Shown in pieces: positions 57,707 to 64,000 of a DNA stretch of 64,000 nucleotides. The stretch lies in the NCBI RefSeq assembly GCF_026341125.1, contig NZ_JAPEOR010000002.1:124001-188000 (forward strand), written 5' to 3'. Within the stretch, counting starts at the first letter, position 1. The number at the start of each line of letters is the position of its first letter. Source of the stretch: Streptomyces sp. NBC_01142 (GTDB taxonomy: Bacteria > Actinomycetota > Actinomycetes > Streptomycetales > Streptomycetaceae). The notes under the pieces are model-generated. The model worked only from the letters and a program-made list of their open reading frames with translations, ran no database searches and was not told where the DNA came from. A program made the translations under genes and the position numbers.

Positions 57707-59476
57707 TCACGCCTCCTTCGGGTGGTCGGTGGGGGTGGAGGCGCGGCGGGAGCGGCGCAGCGGAGGCTTGGCGCCGAGCCGCTTCGGGTCCAGTCCGGAC
57801 CACGGGTGGCCGTTCGCGAAGAAGGGCTTGCGGGCGAGGAGCGTCATGACCGGCTTGGTGAAGAAGAACACCACGACGACGTCGAGCAGGGTGGTCAGAC
57901 CAAGCGTGAACGCGAAGCCCTGCACCTTGCCGACAGTGACGACGAACAGCACCGCGGCAGCGAGGAACGACACGAAGTCGGAGACCAGGATGGTGCGCCG
58001 GGCACGGGGCCAGGCACGCTCGACGGCCGGCCGGAGTGTACGGCCCTCGCGGATCTCGTCCCGGATACGTTCGAAGTACACGATGAACGAGTCGGCGGTG
58101 ATACCGATCGCAACGATCGCACCACACACCGCGGGGAGGTTCAGCGCGAACCCGATGCCGGGGCCGAGCAGAGCCATGATCGTGTACGTCAGTATCGCCG
58201 AGACGAGGAGGCTGAGGATCGCGACCAGAGCCAGGCCGCGGTAGTACGCCACCAGGTAGATGATGACCAGCGCGAGGCCGATCGCACCGGCGATGAGGCC
58301 CGCCTTGAGCTGCTCGCCGCCGAGGGCCGCGGTGACGGTGGTGACGCTCTGCTCCTCGAAGGAGAGCGGCAGCGCGCCGTACGACAGGATGTTGCCCAGG
58401 TTCTGCGCGGACTCCTGGTCGAAGCTGCCGGAGATCTCCGCGTTGGCGGTGAGCGTCTGGTTCACCGAAGGCGCCGAGACCACCTCACCGTCGAGGACGA
58501 TGGCGAACTGGTTCATCGGGGGCTGCTGCTGCGAGAGCTTGCTGGTGATCTTCTGGAACTTCTTCGAGCCGCTGTCGGTGAAGTCCATGGTGACGATCCA
58601 CATGCCACGCTGCTGGTCGAGCTGGCCCTTGGCGTCGTCGACGTCCTTGCCGCTCACCTCGGCCGGGCCCAGGATGTACTTCTCCCACTCGCCGGCGGCG
58701 TTCTTGCCACAGGCGAGGGCGGTGTCGCTGGGCTTGACGTTGTCGCCGAGGGCGCCCCGGACCTTCTTGTCCGTGCAGTCGAGCGCCGTGAACTGCTTCT
58801 CCAGCTTGGCGGCGCCGGCCGCGTCACCGGAGGGGGGCGGCTTCGGGGGCTCGGAGGACTTGGGCTTGTCCGCTCCGGAGGGGGTCGGCGTGGGCGTCGG
58901 GGCCTTGAGAGCGTCGGTCACCGCGCGGCCCTGCGTGGTCGGCGTGGCCGTGGGCGTTCCGGACGGCGGGGTGGCCTTGTCCTTCTCGTCCTTGCCCTTG
59001 TCGCCCTTGCCCTTGTCGCCCGCCGAGGCACTCGGGGCCGGGGTGGGCTGCGGTGCCGAGGGGGTGCCGGGGGCGTAGGTCAGCACGGGCCGGAAGTAGA
59101 GCTGGGCGGTAGTGCCCACCTGCTCACGGGCCTGCTGGGAATTCGTCCCCTTGGGGATGTTGACGATGATGTTGTCATCGCCCTGGGTCTGGACCTCGGA
59201 CTCGGTGACGCCCAGACCGTTGACGCGGCGCTCGATGATGCCGACCGCGGTCTTCATATTGGTCTCGTTGACGGCGTTCTCTTGGCCGGGCTGGCTCTTG
59301 GCCTTGAGCGTGATGGTCGTACCGCCCGCCAGGTCGATACCCAGACGCGGTGTGAGCTGACCCGCCCAGAACATCCCGCCCGTGAGCGCGACCATGGCGA
59401 TCAGGATCAGTACCAGGGTGCGCCCCGGCTTGCCCTGAGCCCCCGCGGGCCTTCGGCCCCTATTCGGTGCTGCCAC
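57707..59476 (-). CDS. secD: Protein translocase subunit SecD
   Basis: 589 residues, GTG start. First helix LVLILIAMVALTGGMFWAG, then RLGIDLAGGTTITLKA, the external P1 domain, and the conserved helical block GYALPLSF-type, LVIYLVAYYRGLALVAILS, DSFIVYFERIRDEIREG and WPRARRTILVSDFVSFLAAA. An unusual Pro/Thr/Lys/Asp-rich insert of about 90 residues (around 135-225; DKGKGDKGKDEKDKATPPSG) interrupts the P1 domain. Works with SecF and YajC. Confidence 0.96.
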   Translation of the reverse strand: MAAPNRGRRPAGAQGKPGRTLVLILIAMVALTGGMFWAGQLTPRLGIDLAGGTTITLKAKSQPGQENAVNETNMKTAVGIIERRVNGLGVTESEVQTQGDDNIIVNIPKGTNSQQAREQVGTTAQLYFRPVLTYAPGTPSAPQPTPAPSASAGDKGKGDKGKDEKDKATPPSGTPTATPTTQGRAVTDALKAPTPTPTPSGADKPKSSEPPKPPPSGDAAGAAKLEKQFTALDCTDKKVRGALGDNVKPSDTALACGKNAAGEWEKYILGPAEVSGKDVDDAKGQLDQQRGMWIVTMDFTDSGSKKFQKITSKLSQQQPPMNQFAIVLDGEVVSAPSVNQTLTANAEISGSFDQESAQNLGNILSYGALPLSFEEQSVTTVTAALGGEQLKAGLIAGAIGLALVIIYLVAYYRGLALVAILSLLVSAILTYTIMALLGPGIGFALNLPAVCGAIVAIGITADSFIVYFERIRDEIREGRTLRPAVERAWPRARRTILVSDFVSFLAAAVLFVVTVGKVQGFAFTLGLTTLLDVVVVFFFTKPVMTLLARKPFFANGHPWSGLDPKRLGAKPPLRRSRRASTPTDHPKEA

Positions 59477-59625
59477 CTTCTCGATTCTCCCTGTCCAACC
59501 GCCCCGCGCCGACTGTGTGCGCCGGGGCGGCCACGAAGTGTTGTGGGGACCTGCCCCCGCAGAAAGTCAGCACGGCCGGGGGACCGCCGAGCGCCGGTGG
59601 GCGCCCTCACGGTCCCCGATCGTGA

Positions 59626-60111
59626 CTACTTCGCGTCGGTCTCGCCGTCTGCCTTGCCGTCCTTGGGCTCGGCGTCGGCCTTGCCGTCCTTGGGCTCGGC
59701 GTCGTCGGCCTCGGGCTTCTTGCCGAGGTCGATCTTGGCGTCGTCCGAGGGGGCGGAGTCCGTGTCGTCGGTCAGCGAGGAAGCGTCGTCCGGCACAACC
59801 GGGCCGTCGACCTTGAGATCACCCTCACCGTCGCCGTGCACGATGCGGTTGTACTCCTCGTCGGCGAGGACCGCGCCAATGGCGTTCTTCGCGTAGATGG
59901 CGTGGACGCCGGGAGCCACCTCGAGGAGAACGGTGTCGTCGTGCAGTTCCTTGACGGTGGCGTACATGCCCCCGATCGTCCGGACACCGGTGCCGGGCTG
60001 CATCTGGTCACGCATCTGCGCAGCCGCCTGCTGCTTCTTCTTGGCGGACCGAGTCATCAGGAACATGGCCCCGATGAGCACAATGAAGGGGAGGAGGGTC
60101 ACGAGACTCAC
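59626..60111 (-). CDS. yajC: Preprotein translocase subunit YajC
   Basis: 161 residues from a GTG at 60111 (SLVTLLPFIVLIGAMFLMTR), whose AAGGAAG site sits inside a possible longer start at 60132. One membrane helix, a Lys/Gln stretch (AKKKQQAAAQMRDQ), and the YajC domain (GTGVRTIGGMYATVKELHDD, TVLLEVAPGV) followed by an acidic Asp/Glu/Lys tail with a repeated AEPKDGKAD. Forms the SecDF-YajC complex; upstream of secD by 149 bp. Confidence 0.93.
   Translation of the reverse strand: MSLVTLLPFIVLIGAMFLMTRSAKKKQQAAAQMRDQMQPGTGVRTIGGMYATVKELHDDTVLLEVAPGVHAIYAKNAIGAVLADEEYNRIVHGDGEGDLKVDGPVVPDDASSLTDDTDSAPSDDAKIDLGKKPEADDAEPKDGKADAEPKDGKADGETDAK
59651..59704. repeat. 27-bp tandem repeat inside yajC
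   Basis: Two identical 27-bp units (59651-59677, 59678-59704) encode the repeated AEPKDGKAD of the acidic tail, in frame, so the length could vary between strains. Confidence 0.9.
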
Positions 60112-60277
60112 GGGACGGAACTTCCTTCGCACGACCGCGCTGGTGAGGCGGCCTTATCTACGGGGGTGGGCACGCCGACCTTTAAGGGCGGCACCGGCGG
60201 AGTCTAAGCGAGTCCGCATCAATGGAACAACGCCCAGCATCGCACCGTGGTTCCTGCCCCGGCGAGTATGCGCGCCG

Positions 60278-61354
60278 TCACGTCCCGAACAGCCCCTGTT
60301 GTCCCCTTGCGCCCTGCGCCTGCTGCGGCGGTACGAGTCCGAGGTGGGCCCAGGCGGCGGGAGTGGCGACCCGGCCACGGGGGGTTCGGGCCAGCAGTCC
60401 CTCCCGTACCAGGAAGGGCTCCGCCACCTCCTCGACCGTCTCCCGCTCCTCCCCCACGGCCACCGCGAGCGTCGACAGTCCGACCGGGCCGCCGCCGAAC
60501 AGCTTGAGCAGTGCCTGGAGCACGGCGCGGTCGAGACGATCGAGTCCGCGCGCGTCGACCTCGTACACCCGCAGGGCGGCGGAGGCCACCTCACGGGTGA
60601 TCCGGCCGTCCAGCTTGACCTGGGCGTAGTCGCGGACACGGCGCAGCAGACGGTTGGCGATACGGGGCGTGCCCCGGGAACGGCCGGCGATCTCGGCCGC
60701 TCCGTCGGCCTCTATCTCGACATCGAGAAGCTGGGCGGAGCGGTGGATGACCCGCTCCAGCTCGACGGGGTCGTAGAACTCCATGTGCCCGGTGAAGCCG
60801 AAGCGGTCGCGCAGCGGGGGCGGCAGCAGGCCGGCCCGGGTGGTGGCGCCGACCAGGGTGAACGGCGGAAGCTCGAGCGGGATGGCGGTGGCTCCCGGGC
60901 CCTTGCCGACGATCACGTCGACCCGGAAGTCCTCCATCGCCATATAGAGCATCTCCTCGGCGGGCCGGGACATCCGGTGGATCTCGTCGAGGAAGAGGAC
61001 CTCGCCCTCCTGGAGGGAGGAGAGGATCGCGGCGAGGTCGCCGGCGTGCTGGATGGCGGGGCCAGAGGTGATCCGGATCGGGGCGTTCATCTCCGCCGCG
61101 ATGATCATGGAGAGGGTGGTCTTGCCGAGCCCCGGGGCCCCGGAGAGCAGGACATGATCGGCGGTGGCGCCACGGGCGAGGGCCGCTTTCAGGACAAGGT
61201 CCAGCTGCTCACGGACGCGCTCCTGGCCCACGAACTCGTCCAGCGACTTGGGCCGCAGCGCCGCCTCCACAGCCTGGTCCTCGCCGTCGGCGGACGCGCC
61301 GACGAGCCGCTCGGCGGCGGGGTCGTTGGGCGGTGCGGTGTCGTCCCAGTTCAC
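60278..61354 (-). CDS. ruvB: Holliday junction DNA helicase RuvB
   Basis: 358 residues, GTG start. AAA+ motor: [20 protein letters not shown], Walker [19 protein letters not shown], Walker [11 protein letters not shown], arginine-finger and sensor [20 protein letters not shown], then the winged-helix region ([17 protein letters not shown]). Drives branch migration with RuvA. Downstream of ruvA with a 119-bp gap containing a tandem repeat. Confidence 0.97.
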   Translation of the reverse strand: MNWDDTAPPNDPAAERLVGASADGEDQAVEAALRPKSLDEFVGQERVREQLDLVLKAALARGATADHVLLSGAPGLGKTTLSMIIAAEMNAPIRITSGPAIQHAGDLAAILSSLQEGEVLFLDEIHRMSRPAEEMLYMAMEDFRVDVIVGKGPGATAIPLELPPFTLVGATTRAGLLPPPLRDRFGFTGHMEFYDPVELERVIHRSAQLLDVEIEADGAAEIAGRSRGTPRIANRLLRRVRDYAQVKLDGRITREVASAALRVYEVDARGLDRLDRAVLQALLKLFGGGPVGLSTLAVAVGEERETVEEVAEPFLVREGLLARTPRGRVATPAAWAHLGLVPPQQAQGARGQQGLFGT

Positions 61355-61374
61355 AAAGGCCTCGCGAGATCAGC

Positions 61375-61408
61375 GGTTCAGCGGGTGGGCCGGTTCAGCG
61401 GGTGGGCC
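61375..61408. repeat. 17-bp tandem repeat between ruvA and ruvB
   Basis: GGTTCAGCGGGTGGGCC occurs twice in a row (61375-61391, 61392-61408). The surrounding 60 bp contains related GGTTC/GCGG words. Confidence 0.9.
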
Positions 61409-61473
61409 GGTTCGGCAGTGAGGGCGGTCAGCGGGGGGCGGTGCATCCGGTGCGGTTCGGCGGTGGGGCGCGG

Positions 61474-62106
61474 TCAGCGGGTGCGGTTCAAGGTCTGCAG
61501 AGCCGCCTTGAGCAGCTGTCCGACCTGCGGCGCACCGCCCTCCGCGACCGCGGCCTCGGCCTGCGGGGCGACCGAGGCGACCGCTTCGTCGGCCTCGCGG
61601 GTGGCGTAGCCGAGGCCGATCAGAGCGCCGTGCAGCTGGTCGCGCCAGCCCATTGCGGTGGCGACGGCGGCGCCGATGCCCTGTCTGCCGATATGCGCGC
61701 CGACCGGCTCGCCAAGGCGGTCCTTGAGTTCCAGCAGCAGCTTCTGCGCGCCCTTCTTGCCGATGCCGGAGACAGCGGTCAGCGCCTTCTCGTCACCGGT
61801 CGCGACGGCAACGCGCAGGGCGTCCGGTGTGTGTACGGCGAGCATGGCCTGGGCGAGGCGCGGGCCGACCCCGCTCGCGGTCTGCAGCAGCTCGAAGACC
61901 TGCCGCTCGTCGTCCTCAGCGAAGCCGTAGAGAGTGAGCGAGTCCTCCCGGACGACGAGGGAGGTGGCGAGCTTGGCCTCCTTGCCGATGCGCAGCTCGG
62001 CAAGGGTGTTCGGGGTGCACTGGACGGCCATGCCGATGCCACCGACCTCGATGACCGCGGTGGTGGGGGCGAGGGCGGCAACCGGGCCGCTCACGAAGGC
62101 GATCAT
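61474..62106 (-). CDS. ruvA: Holliday junction DNA helicase RuvA
   Basis: 210 residues. N-terminal OB fold ([20 protein letters not shown]), helix-hairpin-helix motifs [14 protein letters not shown] and [19 protein letters not shown] for junction binding, and a C-terminal domain III ([15 protein letters not shown]). ATG overlaps the ruvC stop (ATGA). Confidence 0.97.
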   Translation of the reverse strand: MIAFVSGPVAALAPTTAVIEVGGIGMAVQCTPNTLAELRIGKEAKLATSLVVREDSLTLYGFAEDDERQVFELLQTASGVGPRLAQAMLAVHTPDALRVAVATGDEKALTAVSGIGKKGAQKLLLELKDRLGEPVGAHIGRQGIGAAVATAMGWRDQLHGALIGLGYATREADEAVASVAPQAEAAVAEGGAPQVGQLLKAALQTLNRTR

Positions 62107-62651
62107 CGCGTGACCTTCCGTACGGGAGTGCGGGGGGCGGACCTGGCCGCGGCGTGCGCCTGCTGGAGGCGGTTGAGCGCGGGGGCGCGCCAGATGTGGC
62201 AGATGGCAAGGGCGAGGGCGTCCGCCGCGTCGGCGGGCTTGGGCGGGGCGTTTAGCCGCAGCAGCCGGGTGACCATGGCGCCGACCTGGGCCTTGTCGGC
62301 CCGGCCGCTGCCGGTGACGGCGGCCTTGACCTCGCTGGGGGTGTGCAGGGCGACGGGGATACCGCGGCGGGACGCGCAGAGCATGGCGACCGCGCTGGCC
62401 TGGGCGGTACCCATGACCGTACGGACGTTGTGCTGGCTGAACACCCGCTCCACGGCGACGCATTCGGGCCGGTACTCGTCCAGCCACTGCTCTATGCCCT
62501 GCTCGATGGCGACCAAGCGGCTGCCGAGCTCCGCGTCCGCGGGGCTGCGGACGACTCCGACGCCGCACATCGTCAGGGGACGGCCGGCCACACCTTCGAC
62601 CACGCCGACGCCGCACCGGGTCAGCCCCGGGTCCACGCCCAGTACCCGCAC
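62103..62651 (-). CDS. ruvC: Crossover junction endonuclease RuvC
   Basis: 182 residues from a GTG at 62651. The catalytic carboxylates sit in [23 protein letters not shown] and [14 protein letters not shown]. Resolves Holliday junctions made by RuvAB. Upstream region contains the yebC terminator on the same strand, so ruvC probably has its own promoter. Confidence 0.97.
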   Translation of the reverse strand: MRVLGVDPGLTRCGVGVVEGVAGRPLTMCGVGVVRSPADAELGSRLVAIEQGIEQWLDEYRPECVAVERVFSQHNVRTVMGTAQASAVAMLCASRRGIPVALHTPSEVKAAVTGSGRADKAQVGAMVTRLLRLNAPPKPADAADALALAICHIWRAPALNRLQQAHAAARSAPRTPVRKVTR

Positions 62652-62730
62652 GATGCCCCTCCCCTGCCGCTTTCGACCATGTGTTCCTGCGTCGTTGCAG
62701 GCTATCCGCTCGCACTGACAACGAGGACGG

Positions 62731-62778
62731 TACGAGGACGGGCCGACAGGGGCGTGTCCCTGTCGGCCCGTCCTCGTA
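62731..62778 (-). terminator. Terminator of yebC
   Basis: Perfect 21-bp stem TACGAGGACGGGCCGACAGG(G) with a 6-base loop, 19 bp after the yebC stop. Strongest hairpin in the window. Confidence 0.93.
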
Positions 62779-62796
62779 CGCGTTACTGAGCGCCCG

Positions 62797-63549
62797 TCAG
62801 GCGTCGACCTTCTCCATGACCTCGTCCGAGACGTCGAAGTTGGCGAAGACATTCTGCACGTCGTCGCTGTCCTCGAGCGCGTCGATCAGCTTGAAGATCT
62901 TGCGCGCGCCCTCTTCGTCGAGCTCGACCTGCATGGTCGGCAGGAAGTTGGCCTCGGCCGAGTCGTAGTCGATGCCCGCCCCCTGGAGCGCGGTGCGGAC
63001 GGCGACCATGTCGGTGGCCTCGCTGACGACCTCGTACGACTCACCCAGGTCGTTGACCTCTTCGGCGCCGGCGTCCAGGACCGCGCCGAGGACGTCGTCC
63101 TCGGACAGCTCGCCCTTGGGGACGATGACGACACCCTTGCGGTTGAAGAGGTACGAGACGGAGCCCGGGTCGGCCATCGAGCCGCCGTTGCGGGTCATCG
63201 CGACGCGGACGTCGGAGGCGGCGCGGTTGCGGTTGTCGGTGAGGCACTCGATGAGCACCGCGACACCGTTCGGGCCGTAACCCTCGTACATGATCGTCTG
63301 GTAGTCGACGCCGCCCGCCTCGAGACCGCCACCGCGCTTGACCGCGGAGTCGATGTTCTTGTTGGGGACGGAGCTCTTCTTCGCCTTCTGGATGGCGTCG
63401 ACGAGCGTCGGGTTGCCCTCGGGGTCGACGCCGCCGGTGCGGGCCGCGACCTCGATGTTCTTGATCAGCTTCGCGAAGAGCTTGCCGCGCTTGGCATCGA
63501 TCACGGCCTTCTTGTGCTTCGTCGTAGCCCATTTAGAGTGGCCGGACAT
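62797..63549 (-). CDS. YebC/PmpR-family DNA-binding / translation-associated protein
   Basis: 250 residues. [20 protein letters not shown] is the invariant N-terminus; [40 protein letters not shown] and [20 protein letters not shown] segments cover the three domains. Family members act as transcription regulators and, by more recent work, aid translation of proline stretches. Divergent neighbourhood: pdxT upstream on the same strand, ruvC downstream. Confidence 0.95.
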   Translation of the reverse strand: MSGHSKWATTKHKKAVIDAKRGKLFAKLIKNIEVAARTGGVDPEGNPTLVDAIQKAKKSSVPNKNIDSAVKRGGGLEAGGVDYQTIMYEGYGPNGVAVLIECLTDNRNRAASDVRVAMTRNGGSMADPGSVSYLFNRKGVVIVPKGELSEDDVLGAVLDAGAEEVNDLGESYEVVSEATDMVAVRTALQGAGIDYDSAEANFLPTMQVELDEEGARKIFKLIDALEDSDDVQNVFANFDVSDEVMEKVDA

Positions 63550-63635
63550 CTGCCTGTCTCCTTCGCGTAACCAATTCTGCGTCGTTCGGCAGAGATCCTA
63601 CCGGGATCTGTCCACCCGTCTCCCGACCACCACCC

Positions 63636-64000
63636 TCACGGGGCAGTGACGTGAGCACCTGTTGGACTGCCCGTGCGCACCATGTTCACGAAGAGGGCGT
63701 GCATCCGGTGGTCACCCGTCAGTTCCGGGTGGAACGAGGTCGCCAGGACGTTTGCCTGCCGTACGGCGACGATGTGGCCGTCGTGCTCGGCAAGCACCTC
63801 GACCTGCGCACCGACCGACTCCACCCAGGGGGCGCGGATGAAGACGCCCTCGACCGGGCCGTCGTCCACGCCCGCGACCTCGACGGCCGCCTCGAAGGAC
63901 TCGTTCTGCCGCCCGAAGGCATTGCGGCGGACGATCATGTCGATGCCGCCGAGTGTCTCCTGGCCCGAGCGCGGGTCGAGGATCTTGTCGGCGAGCATGA
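63636..64000 (-). CDS. pdxT: Pyridoxal 5'-phosphate synthase glutaminase subunit PdxT (5' end outside window)
   Basis: The last 121 codons are in view; the frame is open at the right edge. It contains [33 protein letters not shown] and [20 protein letters not shown], the C-terminal half of a class I amidotransferase of the PdxT type with the catalytic His and Glu in FHPEL. Hydrolyses glutamine and gives ammonia to PdxS for vitamin B6 synthesis. The nucleophile Cys and start lie beyond base 64000. Confidence 0.93.
   Translation of the reverse strand, partial: MLADKILDPRSGQETLGGIDMIVRRNAFGRQNESFEAAVEVAGVDDGPVEGVFIRAPWVESVGAQVEVLAEHDGHIVAVRQANVLATSFHPELTGDHRMHALFVNMVRTGSPTGAHVTAP

Overview
The window is a contiguous piece of a high-GC actinobacterial chromosome, almost certainly Streptomyces. 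The evidence is the third-position GC bias, a BldD developmental regulator with its paired operators, an actinobacterial integration host factor (sIHF type), a PriA without helicase motifs, frequent GTG starts, GTGA/ATGA translational overlaps, and a gene order (rpe - rsmB - fmt - priA - metK - coaBC - rpoZ - gmk - sIHF - pyr cluster - bldD - nusB - efp - aro cluster - mltG - alaS - rpsD - rarA - hisS - relA - apt - secFD - ruvBAC) that matches from memory the core region of Streptomyces chromosomes. I see no CRISPR, prophage, insertion sequence, rRNA or tRNA. Most of the window is essential housekeeping.

Layout. 1-3.5 kb: the 3' part of a GuaB1-type IMPDH-related reductase, a SorC-family regulator and rpe. 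3.5-7.6 kb is the one accessory-looking island: a decayed MMPL exporter fragment, katG, a frameshifted furA directly upstream of katG, a divergent intact Fur/CatR-like regulator and a 430-bp empty stretch. 7.6-17.6 kb: rsmB, fmt, a small HTH-like hypothetical, priA, metK, coaBC, rpoZ, gmk and the sIHF gene. 17.8-27.9 kb: the whole de novo pyrimidine pathway on the minus strand (pyrR-pyrB-pyrC-PH-domain membrane protein-carA-carB-pyrD-pyrF), with a PyrR-binding leader that encloses the pyrR ribosome binding site. 28.0-28.6 kb: bldD, divergent from pyrR, with two abutting BldD boxes in its promoter.

28.8-42.5 kb: a long minus-strand series holding nusB, efp, a degenerate M24 peptidase, a proline-rich P-loop protein, the shikimate genes aroQ-B-K-C-E with a small membrane protein among them, mltG, ruvX, alaS and two small membrane-associated proteins. 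42.7-46.4 kb: a plus-strand AfsR/LuxR-like ATPase lacking a DNA-binding domain, converging on rpsD; rpsD and a DUF2470 (HugZ-like) gene diverge from a promoter region that contains a near-consensus DtxR/DmdR iron box. 46.4-64 kb: rarA, a VKOR-family oxidoreductase, hisS with a metallo-beta-lactamase-fold hydrolase, a lipid-side cyclophilin, a DUF349 protein, relA, apt, the SecF-SecD-YajC translocase accessory set, ruvB-A-C, yebC and the 3' part of pdxT.

How the genes work together: nucleotide supply dominates (GuaB1, gmk, apt, complete pyr set, relA/ppGpp control), with translation (fmt, efp, alaS, hisS, rpsD), DNA repair/replication restart (priA, rarA, ruvABC, ruvX), protein export (SecDF-YajC) and cofactor synthesis (coaBC, metK, pdxT). 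The most notable signals are regulatory: the broken furA beside an intact katG, the iron box shared by a ribosomal-protein promoter and a haem/iron-type gene, the PyrR leader, and the tandem BldD operators.
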